A stretch of DNA of 64,000 nucleotides from Paenibacillus caseinilyticus (GCF_027533645.1 NZ_JAQAGY010000010.1:62001-126000); one strand, 5' to 3'. Counted from the first letter of the stretch, positions 33,938-44,728 are shown. Notes: generated from the letters alone by a model not told the origin. Made by a program: numbers and translations.

Positions 33938-35131
33938 ATGAGCAGACCGGTTTGGCTGCAGGCTGCGGCGCTTGGTGTCATGCTGCTGCTCTCCGGCTGC
34001 TGGGACCGCCGGGAGGTCAATGACGTAGCCTTCGTCTCCGGCACCGGGATCGACAAAGTGAAGGAAGGCTACCGTACCACCGTCCTGTTTCCGCTCGCCG
34101 GCCAGCTCGGAGGGGTAGGAAGCTCGGGCGGCGGCGGCGGCACGAGCGGCAGCCGGTCCTGGCACCTCGATTCGGTGTCGGGCGCTTCGCTGAAGGATAC
34201 GAACAACATCCAGCAGCAGTCATTGTCCCGCCAGCTGTATTTCGCCCACCGGCGGGTGCTCGTCATCGGGGAAGGGGCTGCGCGTTCGGGCCTTGCGCCC
34301 ATACTCGATATTGTGGCACGGCTGCCCCAGAACCGGCTGACCGCTTATATCGTGGTGAGCAAGGGGGATGCAAGGGATTTTATGGATGTGGACGTGCAGA
34401 TCGAGAAGATTCCGACAGAGATGATCCGGGAGCTGGCCGTGAATTATATGAAGATGCCCCGCACGGTCAAGGAGACGGTGAACGCGCTGCTGTCGGAAGG
34501 CATGGATCCGGCGCTGCCTTACTGTATCGTCGAGCGGACAAGCCCGGGCAAGGCTGATAAGCCGAAGCCGATGATGAAGGTCGAAGGCCTCGCGGTCTTC
34601 AGCGGGGACAAGCTGGCCGGCCTGCTCAAGGAGGAATCCGCCCAGGGCGTGCTCTGGGTGATGAACGAAGCCAAACGGCCGACTATCGTCCTCCCCGCTC
34701 CCGGGGGCACGGGGAAGCAGGCGATCCACTTCACCATCGCCGAAACGAAGATCAAGCCGGTGGTCAGCGGCGGCAAGATTACGATGAATATCAACATCCG
34801 GGCCCGCGGCTCCATTGCGGAGAACCAGTCGAATTATATTTCGGGCCAAGATTATACCCATTCGAAGCTCGAAGAAACGCTGAACAAGAAGATCAAAACA
34901 ATGGTCGAGAAAAGCCTGAAGGAGCTGCAGACCGAATACGGCTCCGATCCCGTCGGGTTCGGGGATATTCTGTACCGCAGCGAACCGAAGCTGTGGAAGG
35001 AAATCAAAGGCCGCTGGAAGGAGCAATACAAAGAAATCCAAATGAACGTAAACGTGCAGACGCAGGTTCAGCACACGGGGACGATCGTCAAACCGATCGG
35101 CCGGGTAGAACGGAAGCTGTCCGATGGTTAG
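33938..35131 (+). CDS. Ger(x)C-family germination receptor lipoprotein (C subunit)
   Basis: About 397 residues from ATG 33938 (SD AGAGGTGAGG); the frame is open from GTG 33917. The signal peptide ends in lipobox LSGC with Cys21, followed by the family start WDRREVNDVAFVSGTGID. The C-terminal third has the conserved ARGSIAENQ-type strand and the helix SKLEETLNKKIKTMVEKSLKELQ. A glycine/serine-rich insertion (GGVGSSGGGGGTSGSRSW) near residues 53-70 is unusual. It is anchored to the outer face of the spore inner membrane as part of the GerA-type complex and follows the A-subunit stop by 7 nt. Confidence 0.92.
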   Translation: MSRPVWLQAAALGVMLLLSGCWDRREVNDVAFVSGTGIDKVKEGYRTTVLFPLAGQLGGVGSSGGGGGTSGSRSWHLDSVSGASLKDTNNIQQQSLSRQLYFAHRRVLVIGEGAARSGLAPILDIVARLPQNRLTAYIVVSKGDARDFMDVDVQIEKIPTEMIRELAVNYMKMPRTVKETVNALLSEGMDPALPYCIVERTSPGKADKPKPMMKVEGLAVFSGDKLAGLLKEESAQGVLWVMNEAKRPTIVLPAPGGTGKQAIHFTIAETKIKPVVSGGKITMNINIRARGSIAENQSNYISGQDYTHSKLEETLNKKIKTMVEKSLKELQTEYGSDPVGFGDILYRSEPKLWKEIKGRWKEQYKEIQMNVNVQTQVQHTGTIVKPIGRVERKLSDG

Positions 35132-35345
35132 AGATGTGCTGGTCATGTGCTTATTCACCGCCCTGATCCTTGGGTGGAGTGTGCCGGATCTCCAAGGCAG
35201 CGCGCGAATCAACCGGTGGCTTACGTACGGGGTCGTAGCTGCATGCATCGCGGTATGGTTGTACATGCAGCTTACGTTCCAGGTGCCGCGGCCCACGGTA
35301 TGGTTTCAAAAACTGATGGAGCCCTATGTGCCCCAAAGCCCTTAG
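35124..35345 (+). CDS. Small two-helix membrane protein of the germination operon (GerD-subunit-like)
   Basis: A 73-residue protein overlapping the end of the C-subunit gene by 8 nt and ending 16 nt before the B-subunit start. It has two hydrophobic segments (VLVMCLFTALILGWSV; LTYGVVAACIAVWLYMQL). Short two-helix 'D' proteins are known in several ger operons of Bacilli and Clostridia and modulate receptor function; position and topology fit that group. I cannot confirm family membership by motif. Confidence 0.65.
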   Translation: MVRDVLVMCLFTALILGWSVPDLQGSARINRWLTYGVVAACIAVWLYMQLTFQVPRPTVWFQKLMEPYVPQSP

Positions 35346-35361
35346 AGGAGGCCCGATCGGC

Positions 35362-36465
35362 ATGGAGAAGGTGTCGGAACGTCAGCTATACATGATCGGT
35401 ACGGCGTACATTCTGAACGCCACGCTGATCTCTGTACCGAACCAGGTGCTGGGGATGGCCCGGATGGACGCCTGGTTCTCCTATTTGGCCGCCGGGCTTC
35501 TGTTCGTTCCCGTACTGTGGATGCTATCCCGGGTGCTCCAGCGATTTCCGGGCCAGGACCTGTTCGGCGCCATGATCCAAGGGATGCCGGCCGCCGGGCG
35601 CCTCATGGCGGGAGCCTTCGTAGGCTTGTACCTCTTCGTCTTGATACGCGACCTCCGGATGCTGACCGACTTCGTGAGCATCGTGCTTCTGCCGCTGACG
35701 CCGCTGACCATCATTGCGGCATTGATCGCGGTCACGCTGGTTCTCATAGCCCGGGGCGGGGTCGAGGTTCTCGGCCGCATGACCGAGCTGTGGCTTCCCG
35801 CCCTCCTGATCATTATCGTGCTGGTTCCGGTCTTTCTCTTCCAGGATTTCGACACCCGGTTCCTTCGCCCTTTTTTCGACGAGGGTCTCGTGCGGCCGCT
35901 TCATGGCGCCTGGATCATCGCTCCGTATATCGGTGAGGTGCTCGCCCTGCCGCTGATCTGCCCGGGAGGCACTTACCGCTTCCGCACGGGACTCACCGCG
36001 CTGGCCATGGCTATGGCGGCTCTGCAGCTCATCAATCTGTATACGGTCCTGTCGCTCGGTACGCTCATTCCCGAACGGCTGCTCTTCCCGACCTACGAGA
36101 TGGTCCGCCAGATCCGGGCGACGGATTTTCTCGACCGGTTCGATCTGCCCCTGGTGGGCATCTATCTACCGACGATGATCACGAAGGTGGCCTTCAGCCT
36201 CTATGTCGTCTGCCACGGGCTGCAGCGGATACTCCCCAAGGTCGAAGCCCGGAAGCTGGCCGGCCCCTTCGGCCTCGTGGCCTTCGTGGGCTCCTTCTGG
36301 TTGTTCGACAATACGACGCAGCTGCTGAGCTTCAACCGGTTCTGGCCGGTGCTGGCGCTGCCTGTGCAGCTGCTGCTGCCGGCCCTGCTGTTCATCATCC
36401 TGCGCAAGCGCAGCGAAGGGAGAAGGGCGGAGGCCGCAGGCGGGGGAGGGAGAGCCCGTGGATAA
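35362..36465 (+). CDS. GerB-family endospore germination permease (B subunit)
   Basis: About 367 residues from ATG 35362 (SD AGAGGAGG); the frame is open from GTG 35326. Roughly ten membrane helices and the family opening VSERQLYMIGTAYILNATLISVPNQV identify the amino-acid-permease-like B subunit. The motif MVRQIRATDFLDRFDLPLVGIYLPTMI is also typical of GerB proteins. It is expected to bind the germinant in the membrane. The A-C-D-B order differs from the gerAA-AB-AC order but is common in other Firmicutes. Confidence 0.92.
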   Translation: MEKVSERQLYMIGTAYILNATLISVPNQVLGMARMDAWFSYLAAGLLFVPVLWMLSRVLQRFPGQDLFGAMIQGMPAAGRLMAGAFVGLYLFVLIRDLRMLTDFVSIVLLPLTPLTIIAALIAVTLVLIARGGVEVLGRMTELWLPALLIIIVLVPVFLFQDFDTRFLRPFFDEGLVRPLHGAWIIAPYIGEVLALPLICPGGTYRFRTGLTALAMAMAALQLINLYTVLSLGTLIPERLLFPTYEMVRQIRATDFLDRFDLPLVGIYLPTMITKVAFSLYVVCHGLQRILPKVEARKLAGPFGLVAFVGSFWLFDNTTQLLSFNRFWPVLALPVQLLLPALLFIILRKRSEGRRAEAAGGGGRARG

Positions 36466-36509
36466 GCGGAGATCCGGGGGAAGGAAGCGCAGCCGGATCC
36501 GCAATCAAA

Positions 36510-36538
36510 AACCCGCTGCTCAGGTAGAGTAGCGGGTT
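36510..36538 (-). terminator. Terminator of the spo0E-like gene, possibly bidirectional
   Basis: AACCCGCTGCTC and GAGTAGCGGGTT pair with one mismatch around a 5-nt loop. Read on the minus strand the stem is followed by GGGTTTTTGATTG, a good T tract after the spo0E-like gene. On the plus strand only TT follows, so it stops the ger operon less clearly. Confidence 0.75.
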
Positions 36539-36562
36539 CATCAAAGCCGTGGCATAAGCTGG

Positions 36563-36760
36563 TTAGGATTGCGCGAGTTTGGCGCTGCGGGCATCGGCCT
36601 TGCGGGCTCTGCTTCTATAATAGTCCATGATCATCTTATCGAGTTCCTGGCTTAGACGGACGACGGCGCCGTCCACCAGTTTTTCTTTTTGCGGCGCAAG
36701 TTCATTGAGTTCGCTGCGCAGGGACTCGATTTTGGCCATTACTGTGGAACGCATGCTCAT
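36563..36760 (-). CDS. Spo0E-like sporulation regulatory protein
   Basis: A small protein of about 65 residues from ATG 36760; the frame is open to 36799, but that start would overlap TATAAT-containing sequence that looks like the promoter. The helical pattern IESLRSELNELAPQKEKLVDGAVVRLSQELDKMIMDYYR matches the Spo0E family, whose SQELD segment is the aspartyl-phosphatase signature that dephosphorylates Spo0A-P. It should delay sporulation. It is convergent with the germination operon. The exact start (MSMRS, MRS or MAK) is uncertain. Confidence 0.83.
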   Translation of the reverse strand: MSMRSTVMAKIESLRSELNELAPQKEKLVDGAVVRLSQELDKMIMDYYRSRARKADARSAKLAQS

Positions 36761-36930
36761 CACCATCCAAGTATATGTAGTTATTATAAATATAACCATT
36801 TGGCGCCGGTTAGAAACAGAGTTATCTTTTTATTGAGGAATATATTGACAGGGGGGATTGCATGGTTTAAAATACAAGTAATCCGATATGAATTATTAAT
36901 TACATAATCTGCTGCCCGCCAGAACACTGG

Positions 36931-36966
36931 AGGCCGGAACGGTGCAAGCCGTTATCCGGCCTTTTG
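36931..36966 (+). terminator. Hairpin with T tract before the tauD-like gene
   Basis: AGGCCGGAACGG pairs with CCGTTATCCGGCCT (2-nt bulge), followed by TTTT. No plus-strand gene lies just upstream, so it may be a transcription attenuator in the leader of the dioxygenase gene, whose ATG is about 90 nt further on. The AT-rich stretch 36761-36900 contains no gene and may carry divergent promoters. Confidence 0.5.
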
Positions 36967-37057
36967 CTGTTACGGCGGGCGGACTGCAGCCGCACCGTAA
37001 GAGAGGTCCATACCGATCCCGGCCTGCGCCGGTGAAGAACCCAAGGAGGAGATCCAT

Positions 37058-37993
37058 ATGAGCACAGTGGAGAAGCAAGAAGCGGGCAGGGGACTGGAAG
37101 TACGGCCGGTGGCCGGCAGAATCGGCGCGGTAGTCGAGGGGGTCCGGTTGTCGGACAACCTGGACGAACGGCAGATCGGCGCGATCCGCGAAGCGCTGCT
37201 GCAGCATAAGGTGCTGTTCTTCCGTGACCAGCACGAGCTTGATGATGCGGGGCAGGAAGCCTTCGCCAGCCTGCTTGGGAAGCCTGTGGCCCATCCGACC
37301 GTACCGGTCAAGGAAGGCAGCGACTATGTGCTCGAGCTCGACTCTTCCGGCCACGGCGGCCGGGCGGATTCCTGGCACACGGACGTCACGTTCGTGGCGG
37401 ATTATCCGCAGGCGTCGATCCTGCGGGCGGTCAAGGTACCCGAAGCGGGCGGCGATACAGTATGGGCGAATACGGCCTCGGCTTACGAGCATCTGCCGCA
37501 GGAGCTCCGCGAGCTGGCCGACAAGCTGTGGGCCGTGCATTCGAACGATTACGATTACGCCGCAAGACGGCCGCAGGCTTCAAGCGAGGCGGCACGCCGG
37601 CATAAGGAGGTGTTCGCCTCTACCGTCTACGAGACGGAGCATCCGGTAGTCCGCGTACATCCGGAGACCGGCGAGCGCGTACTGCTGCTCGGGCACTTCG
37701 TGAAACGGATCGTCGGGCTTTCTTCCGCGGATTCGGCCCATATCTTCACCGTGCTGCAGAACCATGTGACCCAGATCGAGAACACCGTCCGCTGGCGCTG
37801 GAAGGAAGGCGATGTGGCGATCTGGGATAACCGGGCCACACAGCATTACGCCGTGAACGATTACGGCAGCCAGCACCGGATCGTGCGCCGCGTGACCATC
37901 GCCGGCGATGTGCCTGTCGGCGTTGACGGACGGAGCAGCGTGACGCGGACCGGCGGTGCGGCGCAGCCGGAGGACAAGCGCGAGACGGCATAA
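37058..37993 (+). CDS. TauD/TfdA-family Fe(II)/2-oxoglutarate dioxygenase
   Basis: A 311-residue cytoplasmic protein. The facial triad is visible as His107-x-Asp109 in SWHTDVTF and His263 in [12 protein letters not shown], with the 2-oxoglutarate-binding Arg following in [10 protein letters not shown]. TauD releases sulfite from taurine; related enzymes act on other sulfonates, sulfate esters or herbicides, so the substrate is open. No sulfonate transporter lies next to it. AAGGAGGAGATCC precedes ATG 37058, and a strong terminator follows. Confidence 0.9.
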   Translation: MSTVEKQEAGRGLEVRPVAGRIGAVVEGVRLSDNLDERQIGAIREALLQHKVLFFRDQHELDDAGQEAFASLLGKPVAHPTVPVKEGSDYVLELDSSGHGGRADSWHTDVTFVADYPQASILRAVKVPEAGGDTVWANTASAYEHLPQELRELADKLWAVHSNDYDYAARRPQASSEAARRHKEVFASTVYETEHPVVRVHPETGERVLLLGHFVKRIVGLSSADSAHIFTVLQNHVTQIENTVRWRWKEGDVAIWDNRATQHYAVNDYGSQHRIVRRVTIAGDVPVGVDGRSSVTRTGGAAQPEDKRETA

Positions 37994-38019
37994 TCCATAG
38001 CATTCCCTTACGGCTGAAG

Positions 38020-38066
38020 CCGTGCCCCTTTTGATTCGGACGTTGTTCCGGGGGGCACGGTTTTTT
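38020..38066 (+). terminator. Rho-independent terminator after the tauD-like gene
   Basis: CCGTGCCCC and GGGGCACGG form a perfect 9-bp stem followed by TTTTTT, 28 nt after the stop codon. Confidence 0.88.
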
Positions 38067-38497
38067 GGTGCGGACAGGTATACTGCCGGCGCGGCCCGTC
38101 CGATGATTCGGCCGTTTACTGCAGACTAACTGCAAGAGACCCAGGGACGGTTCGAAGTACAACGGCACGTCAGGAAAGCATGCCAACCGCCCGGCGGCTG
38201 TACTTTTTTGCTTGGGCGAGGAGGCCGGCGGGGCAGGAGAGGAGCAGCCCGGGGGGGCGTGCAGGGGAAGCGGGGTGGGCGTGCGGATTTTGCCCCAGGG
38301 GAGACGGTCGCTTGACGGACCGGATGCGGATTAGGAATATATGGTTATTCGACTATATTCGACTGTTGAGATCTCCATACTTGGGACATTAGTCCTGTGA
38401 CAGCGAAGAAGCCGGATAGTAGAATAGAAAGGATGAATGCATCCCTTCATATATAAGAAGACGAACATCCGAATCTATCGACGAAAGGACTAAGATC
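38067..38497 (+). promoter_or_regulatory. Non-coding region with promoter of the HAMP-repeat kinase
   Basis: No convincing gene is present. AAGTACA near 38153 can pair with TGTACTT near 38203, before a further T tract, possibly a second terminator. GTGACA (38397-38402), 17 nt, then TAGAAT (38420-38425) is a plausible sigma-A promoter about 70 nt before the kinase ATG. Confidence 0.5.
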
Positions 38498-41400
38498 ATG
38501 TCGGAACAGGAACAGGAACATACCCCTCAATCTTCCGTGGATCAGTTAGATGCGGGAGAACTGCTCAATGCCTTGGTGGCTTTCAAAAAAGGAAATTTCT
38601 CATACCGCTTGCCTTATGATTACACCGGTGTCGCGGGCAAGGTTGCAGATACATTCAATGAAATTATGGATATGCAGGAGAGCCTCGCCACCGAGATCCA
38701 GACCGTGGCGACGGTGGTCGGCAAGGAAGGCAAGCTGTCCCGCCGTTTTGCCCATAAGAACACGGGAGGCGATTGGGAGAAAGTGACCGAGTCGCTCAAC
38801 GGACTGGTCGTCGATCTCATTCAGCCCACGAGCGAGATGGTGCGGGTGATCAACGCGGTGGCGCAGGGCGACCTGTCGCAGACAGTCGAGCTGGAGTTCG
38901 AAGGCCGGCCGCTGACGGGCGAATTCCAGCGCACCGCGAACAACATCAACCGGATGGTGAACCAGCTCAGCACGTTCGCCTCCGAGGTGACGCGGGTGGC
39001 GCGGGAAGTCGGTACGGAAGGGATTCTCGGGGGCCAGGCGGACGTCAAAGGCGTCTCCGGCACATGGAAGGATCTCACGGACAGCGTGAATTACATGGCG
39101 ACGAACCTGACCGATCAGGTGCGTAACATCGCAGCCGTGACGACGGCGGTGGCGAACGGCGATCTCTCCAAGACGATTACCGTGAGCGCGAAGGGCGAGA
39201 TACTCGAGCTCAAGAACACGATCAATACGATGGTGGACCAGCTCTCCACTTTCTCCTCCGAGGTCACACGGGTGGCGCGCGAGGTAGGTACGGAAGGGAA
39301 GCTCGGCGGCCAGGCCGACGTCAAAGGCGTGTCGGGTACTTGGCGCGATCTCACCGAAAGCGTTAACTATATGGCGTCGAACCTCACGAACCAGGTACGG
39401 AACATCGCGGTCGTGACGACGGCGGTGGCGAACGGGGACCTCTCCAAGAAAATCACGATGGACGTACAGGGCGAGATTCTCGAACTGAAAGTAACGATCA
39501 ATACGATGGTGGACCAGCTCAGTACCTTCGCCTCCGAGGTGACGCGGGTAGCGCGCGAGGTAGGTACGGAAGGGGAGCTTGGCGGCCAGGCGGACGTGCA
39601 GGGCGTGTCGGGCACATGGCGCGACTTGACCGAGAGCGTAAACTACATGGCGTCGAACCTCACGAACCAGGTGCGCAACATCGCGGAAGTGACGACGGCG
39701 GTAGCCCAAGGCGATCTGTCGAAGAAGATTACCGTCGACGCCAAAGGCGAGATTCTCCAGCTCAAGAGCACGATCAATACGATGGTGGAGCAGCTGTCGA
39801 CCTTCGCCTCCGAGGTCACCCGGGTAGCCAGGGAAGTATCGACGGAAGGGAAGCTGGGCGGCCAGGCGGATGTCCGCGGCGTGTCGGGCACGTGGAAGGA
39901 TCTTACGGATTCCGTGAACTACATGGCGGGCACGCTGACCGACCAGGTGCGCAATATCGCGGAGGTCACGACGGCAGTAGCGAAGGGCGATCTGTCGAAG
40001 CAGATTACCGTCAATGCCCGCGGCGAGATACTCGAGCTCAAGAATACGATCAATACGATGGTGGAGCAGCTCAGCACCTTCGCCTCCGAGGTTACGCGGG
40101 TGGCGCGCGAGGTAGGTACGCTAGGGATGCTCGGCGGCCAGGCGCAGGTGAAGGGTGTCGCGGGCACATGGCGCGATCTGACCGAGAGCGTAAACTACAT
40201 GGCCTCGAATCTCACCGACCAGGTGCGCAACATCGCGGTCGTGACGACGGCGGTAGCGGGCGGCGACTTGTCGAAGAAGATCACGGCCGACGTACAGGGC
40301 GAGATGTTCGAGCTCAAGAACACGATCAATACGATGGTGGACCAGCTCAGCACGTTCGCCTCCGAGGTTACGCGGGTAGCGCGCGAAGTAGGCACGGAAG
40401 GGAAGCTGGGCGGCCAGGCGCAGGTGAAGGGCGTCGGCGGCACGTGGAAGGATCTGACCGAGAGCGTAAACTACATGGCGAGCAACTTGACCGACCAGGT
40501 CCGCAACATCGCGGACGTGACGACCGCGGTAGCGAAGGGCGACCTCTCCCGCAAAATCACCGTCGACGTCAAAGGCGAGATGCTTCAGCTCAAGAGCACG
40601 ATCAACACGATGGTGGACCAGCTCTCGAACTTCGCATCCGAGGTGACGCGCGTGGCGCGCGAAGTAGGCACGGAAGGCAAGCTCGGCGTGCAAGCGGACG
40701 TGAAGGACGTCTCCGGTACGTGGAAGGACTTGACCGATACCGTGAACTACATGGCGTCGAACCTGACGAATCAGGTGCGGAACATCGCCGGCGTGACGAC
40801 GGCGGTGGCGAACGGCGACCTGTCGAAGAAGATTACCGTCGATGTGAAGGGCGAGCTTCTGGAACTCAAAAATACGATCAATACGATGGTGGACCAGCTG
40901 AACTCCTTCGCTTCCGAGGTCACCCGGGTGGCACGCGAGGTAGGCACGGACGGGAAGCTCGGCGGTCAAGCCCAGGTGCGCGGCGTAGGCGGGATCTGGA
41001 AGGATCTTACCGATAACGTAAATATCATGGCGACGAACCTCACAGACCAGGTGCGGGGCATCGCGAAGGTCGTTACCGCCGTAGCGAACGGGAACATGAA
41101 GCAGAAGCTGACCGTGGAGGCCAAGGGCGAGATCGCCGAGCTGGCCGATACGATCAATAACATGATCGATACGCTAGCCACCTTCGCCGACCAGGTCACC
41201 ACCGTGGCGCGCGAGGTAGGCGCCGAAGGGAAGCTGGGCGGCCAGGCGAACGTGCCGGGCGCCGCAGGGACATGGCGCGACCTGACGGATAACGTTAACT
41301 ACATGGCGAGTACGCTGACGACCCAGGTACGCGCAATCACGAACGTCGCAACGGCCGTGACGAAGGGCGATCTGTCCCGTTCGATCGACGTAGCCGCGGC

Positions 41401-44263
41401 GGGCGAAGTGGCGACGCTGAAGGACAATATCAACGAGATGATCCGCAACCTGAAGGAAACGACGCGGATCAATACCGAGCAGGACTGGCTGAAGACGAAC
41501 CTCGCCAAGTTCTCGCGCTTGCTTCAGGGCCAGCGCGACCTGTACGCGGTGTGCCGGATGATCCTCTCGGAGCTGGCGCCGCTCGTCTCTATGCAGCACG
41601 GCGTAATCTACATCAACGAACCGAAGAACGGCGAGAGCGCCCTCGTGCTCTTCGCGAGCTACGCGTTCCAGCAACGCAAGCATCTCTCGAACGAATACCG
41701 CGCCGGACAAGGCCTTGTCGGCCAGTGCCTCATCGAGAAGCAGCGTATCCTGCTGACGAATGTGCCGGGCGACTATGTCGTCATCTCTTCGGGACTCGGC
41801 GAAAGCACGCCGCTGAATATCGTGCTCCTGCCGATTATTTTTGAAGACCAGGTGCTCGCGGTACTGGAGCTGGCGTCGTTCCGCCAGTTCAGCGAGATCG
41901 ATATCGCGTTCCTCGACCAGCTCACGGAGTCGATCGGGATCGTGATTAACACGATGCAGGCGAACCAGCGGACCGAAGAACTGCTGATGCAGTCCCAGTC
42001 CCTCACCGAGGAACTGCAGAAGCAGCAGCTCGAGCTGCAGAACACGAACGAAGAGCTGGAGGACAAAGCGAAGCTGCTCGTCCTGCAGAAGGCCGAAGTC
42101 GAGAGCAAGAATAATGAAGTCGAGCTTGCCAAGCGCTTCCTCGAAGAGAAAGCGGAACAGCTTGCGCTCACTTCCAAGTACAAGTCCGAGTTCCTGGCCA
42201 ACATGTCGCATGAGCTGCGCACGCCGCTGAACTCCTTGCTCTTGCTGGCCGAACAGCTGGCGGAGAATCCGGAGACGAACCTGACCGACAATCAGGTCAA
42301 GTTCGCGATGACGATCCAGGAATCCGGCTTCGAGCTGCTCAACTTGATCAATGACATCCTCGATCTGTCGAAGATCGAATCGGGTACGGTCACGCCGGAC
42401 TATGTCGAAACCACGATGAAAGAGATCACGGACGGGATGGAACGGACGTTCCGCCATATGGCGGATGATAAGAAGCTGGACTTCCGCATCAAGGTCGATC
42501 CGGACGTGCCAAACACGCTTGTCACCGATTCCAAACGGCTGCAGCAGATTCTGAAGAACCTGCTCTCCAATGCCTTCAAGTTCACCGAGGAAGGCCAGGT
42601 ACAGCTGCTGGTCCGCCGGGCGAACAACGGATGGAGCCGGGATCACGAAGCGCTGAACCGGGCGAAGCTGGTGCTGTGCTTCTGTGTCAGCGACACGGGC
42701 ATCGGCATCCATCCGGAGAAGCAGCAGATTATCTTCGAGGCGTTCCAGCAAGCCGATGGCAGCACGAACCGCACGTACGGCGGTACGGGGCTGGGCCTTG
42801 CGATCTCCCGCGAGATTGCGGCGATGCTGGGCGGCGAGATTACGCTGTACAGCGTCGTGAATACGGGCAGCACGTTCAACCTGTACCTGCCGCTGGATGC
42901 GGACGCGCCGAGTCCGGAGCCGAAGCCGAAGTACGTGCCGGAGGTCATCGATGTGACGCCGCCGCAGAAGACGCGGCTGCTGCCGCGCAAGTCGGTCGCC
43001 GACATGACCGATGACCGGGACCGCATTCAGCCGGGGGACCGGGTGTTCCTGATCATCGAAGACGACCTGAAGTTCAATGAGATTCTGCTGGAGCTGCTGC
43101 ACAAGCGCGGGATTAAGGCGGTCATCACGGCCAAGGGCTCCGATGCGCTGGAGCTGGCCCAGAAGTACAAGCCTGTGGCCATCACCCTCGACCTGCGTCT
43201 GAAGGACATGGACGGCTGGCTTGTCATCGAGCATCTCAAGAATGACATCGGCATCCGTCATATTCCGGTCTGCGTGATTACGGTGGAAGAAGACGAGGTT
43301 CAGCTCATGCAGAAGGGCGTCTTCGATTACATCTGCAAACCGGTGTCCAATGAAGAGCTGGAGAATGCGCTCGACAAGCTCAACGGGTTCGCCGACCGGG
43401 CGGTGCACCACCTGCTGGTCGCGGCCAGCGATGCGAAGCAGCGGCAGGAGTGGGCCGAGACGATCGGCGGCGACGATGTGATCATCACCGCCGTCGATAC
43501 GGGACGCAAGGCGCTGCAGCAGCTGAAGAGCAAGGAGTTCGACTGCGTGCTGGCCGACAACGACCTGCCGGATCTGGGCATTCTGCAGTTCGTCCGCGAG
43601 ATGCAGAAGAATGCGAAGAACAAATATAAGCCGGTCGTCATGAACCGCAGCCGCAAGTTCTCGCCGGAAGAGGAGAGCGAGCTTGAGGATCTCTTGAAGT
43701 CGGCTGTCATCAAAGAGGTGCACTCAGCAGTACAGATCATGGATGAGACGAGCTTGTTCCTCCACCGGAAGGCGGAAGACCTGCCCGACGGTTCGCGGGA
43801 GACGCTGGTGAAGCTCCATCAATCCGATGAGATGATCAAGTATAAGAAGGTGCTCGTCGTCGACGACGATATCCGCAACATCTTCGCGCTGACGACCATC
43901 CTCGAGCGGCACAACATGAAGGTGATTCCGGCAGAGAACGGCTACGACGCCATCAACATTCTGGAGACGACGCCGGATATCCAGATTATCTTGATGGATA
44001 TCATGATGCCGGTGATGGACGGGTATGAGACGACCCGCGCGATCCGGGAGATGCCGGAATTCAAAGATCTTCCGATCATCGCCCTGACGGCCAAGGCCAT
44101 GAAGGGCGACCGGGAGGCGTGCCTGGACGCCGGGGCTTCGGATTATATCACGAAGCCGGTGAACTCCGCGCAGCTGCTCTCGATGATCCGCCGCTGGCTG
44201 GATGGCGGGGAAGGAGCGGCTTCGGAGCAGAGCCTCGGCGGGTATCCGAATGTGCTGAATTAG
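38498..44263 (+). CDS. Giant cytoplasmic hybrid histidine kinase with nine HAMP-type repeats, GAF and three receiver domains
   Basis: A 1921-residue protein with no signal peptide or membrane helix. Order: a divergent HAMP-like segment (about 25-154); nine tandem 92-residue HAMP-type units (155-982); a GAF domain (about 1010-1155); coiled coil; HisKA with phospho-acceptor His1238 in [12 protein letters not shown]; HATPase ([12 protein letters not shown]); receiver 1 with Asp1565 ([13 protein letters not shown]); a degenerate receiver 2 ([11 protein letters not shown]); and a canonical receiver 3 with Asp1834 ([14 protein letters not shown]). The architecture resembles fungal group-III (Nik1/Os-1) osmosensing kinases, extended in repeat number. 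No output DNA-binding domain and no neighbouring regulator; its partner is unknown. Confidence 0.93.
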   Translation: MSEQEQEHTPQSSVDQLDAGELLNALVAFKKGNFSYRLPYDYTGVAGKVADTFNEIMDMQESLATEIQTVATVVGKEGKLSRRFAHKNTGGDWEKVTESLNGLVVDLIQPTSEMVRVINAVAQGDLSQTVELEFEGRPLTGEFQRTANNINRMVNQLSTFASEVTRVAREVGTEGILGGQADVKGVSGTWKDLTDSVNYMATNLTDQVRNIAAVTTAVANGDLSKTITVSAKGEILELKNTINTMVDQLSTFSSEVTRVAREVGTEGKLGGQADVKGVSGTWRDLTESVNYMASNLTNQVRNIAVVTTAVANGDLSKKITMDVQGEILELKVTINTMVDQLSTFASEVTRVAREVGTEGELGGQADVQGVSGTWRDLTESVNYMASNLTNQVRNIAEVTTAVAQGDLSKKITVDAKGEILQLKSTINTMVEQLSTFASEVTRVAREVSTEGKLGGQADVRGVSGTWKDLTDSVNYMAGTLTDQVRNIAEVTTAVAKGDLSKQITVNARGEILELKNTINTMVEQLSTFASEVTRVAREVGTLGMLGGQAQVKGVAGTWRDLTESVNYMASNLTDQVRNIAVVTTAVAGGDLSKKITADVQGEMFELKNTINTMVDQLSTFASEVTRVAREVGTEGKLGGQAQVKGVGGTWKDLTESVNYMASNLTDQVRNIADVTTAVAKGDLSRKITVDVKGEMLQLKSTINTMVDQLSNFASEVTRVAREVGTEGKLGVQADVKDVSGTWKDLTDTVNYMASNLTNQVRNIAGVTTAVANGDLSKKITVDVKGELLELKNTINTMVDQLNSFASEVTRVAREVGTDGKLGGQAQVRGVGGIWKDLTDNVNIMATNLTDQVRGIAKVVTAVANGNMKQKLTVEAKGEIAELADTINNMIDTLATFADQVTTVAREVGAEGKLGGQANVPGAAGTWRDLTDNVNYMASTLTTQVRAITNVATAVTKGDLSRSIDVAAAGEVATLKDNINEMIRNLKETTRINTEQDWLKTNLAKFSRLLQGQRDLYAVCRMILSELAPLVSMQHGVIYINEPKNGESALVLFASYAFQQRKHLSNEYRAGQGLVGQCLIEKQRILLTNVPGDYVVISSGLGESTPLNIVLLPIIFEDQVLAVLELASFRQFSEIDIAFLDQLTESIGIVINTMQANQRTEELLMQSQSLTEELQKQQLELQNTNEELEDKAKLLVLQKAEVESKNNEVELAKRFLEEKAEQLALTSKYKSEFLANMSHELRTPLNSLLLLAEQLAENPETNLTDNQVKFAMTIQESGFELLNLINDILDLSKIESGTVTPDYVETTMKEITDGMERTFRHMADDKKLDFRIKVDPDVPNTLVTDSKRLQQILKNLLSNAFKFTEEGQVQLLVRRANNGWSRDHEALNRAKLVLCFCVSDTGIGIHPEKQQIIFEAFQQADGSTNRTYGGTGLGLAISREIAAMLGGEITLYSVVNTGSTFNLYLPLDADAPSPEPKPKYVPEVIDVTPPQKTRLLPRKSVADMTDDRDRIQPGDRVFLIIEDDLKFNEILLELLHKRGIKAVITAKGSDALELAQKYKPVAITLDLRLKDMDGWLVIEHLKNDIGIRHIPVCVITVEEDEVQLMQKGVFDYICKPVSNEELENALDKLNGFADRAVHHLLVAASDAKQRQEWAETIGGDDVIITAVDTGRKALQQLKSKEFDCVLADNDLPDLGILQFVREMQKNAKNKYKPVVMNRSRKFSPEEESELEDLLKSAVIKEVHSAVQIMDETSLFLHRKAEDLPDGSRETLVKLHQSDEMIKYKKVLVVDDDIRNIFALTTILERHNMKVIPAENGYDAINILETTPDIQIILMDIMMPVMDGYETTRAIREMPEFKDLPIIALTAKAMKGDREACLDAGASDYITKPVNSAQLLSMIRRWLDGGEGAASEQSLGGYPNVLN
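38960..41443 (+). repeat. Nine tandem 276-bp units encoding 92-residue HAMP repeats
   Basis: Each unit begins at (N/D/E)QL, contains [16 protein letters not shown], then [33 protein letters not shown] and [11 protein letters not shown], and ends near INTMV. The spacing is exactly 276 bp: unit 1 starts at 38960, unit 2 at 39236, and unit 9 ends at 41443. Units 8 and 9 are the most divergent. The uniform length suggests unequal crossing-over or selection for a rigid helical rod. Confidence 0.93.
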
Positions 44264-44301
44264 CCAGGAGAGGGCCCGCCGGACAAGCGGGCGGCAACCA
44301 C

Positions 44302-44339
44302 AAAAAACCAGCACGCAGGCTCCTGCGTGCTGGTTTTTT
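44302..44339. terminator. Strong bidirectional terminator between the kinase and the small minus-strand gene
   Basis: An 18-bp perfect stem with A6 on the left and T6 on the right (AACCAGCACGCAGG / CCTGCGTGCTGGTT core) and a 2-nt loop centre. It can end transcription of the kinase on the plus strand and of the small gene at 44522-44728 on the minus strand. Confidence 0.92.
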
Positions 44340-44521
44340 GTGTTGCGGGAAGGTCGGGCGGCGGAATCCTGGGCTCAGGCCGGTACATCATAGGGCTGCC
44401 CTTCCGAGGGAGGGAGTACCTCCTGCACGCAAAGGGGAAGCCTCACCCTGTGTCCGGCGGGTTCTCCGATCACAGGAGGACCCCCAAAAGAGGGGCACGG
44501 CGTCCGGCAGGCTGCCGCGGT

Positions 44522-44728
44522 TTAACGAGAGGAGAGATAATAGGCTTTCTCTTCTTTGCCCTGTCCATTTTTGAGGGCCAAATATTTGATCTTGTGGGTG
44601 CTTACGAGAATCGGCAGCTCCTCCATTACTTCGGGCACCGGCAGGCTTGTCAGCAGCGCGAGTCCTGCCGCGCTGACGAAGCGGTCGCGCTTTAATGCTT
44701 CCAGAATTTTTTGCTGAGCTTCGGTCAT
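44522..44728 (-). CDS. Small hypothetical protein, winged-helix-like
   Basis: A 68-residue soluble protein (MTEAQQKILEALKRDRFVSAAGLA... ending AYYLSSR). A helix-turn-helix followed by a beta hairpin (KIKYLALKNGQGKEEKAYYL) suggests a minimal winged-helix fold, but no family is recognised. It has a good SD (GAGGAGGG) upstream of ATG 44728 on the minus strand and ends toward the bidirectional terminator. It is divergent from the next membrane-protein gene. Confidence 0.72.
   Translation of the reverse strand: MTEAQQKILEALKRDRFVSAAGLALLTSLPVPEVMEELPILVSTHKIKYLALKNGQGKEEKAYYLSSR

Noticed and set aside
35907-36440. Rejecting the germination B subunit as an amino-acid permease
   Set aside because: The protein is permease-like, but its opening motif and its place behind the GerC-type lipoprotein fit the GerB family better than a transporter.
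36901-37057. SAM (S-box) or other sulfur riboswitch before the tauD-like gene
   Set aside because: Only a simple hairpin is visible; the conserved S-box core sequences are not present.
38960-41443. Assembly duplication in the kinase gene
   Set aside because: The nine units differ at many positions and keep frame and length exactly, so a real, old repeat array is more likely than an assembly artefact.
41174-43723. 849-codon minus-strand frame opposite the hybrid kinase
   Set aside because: Antisense shadow; the plus strand shows HisKA, HATPase and receiver motifs, whereas this frame has no recognisable feature.
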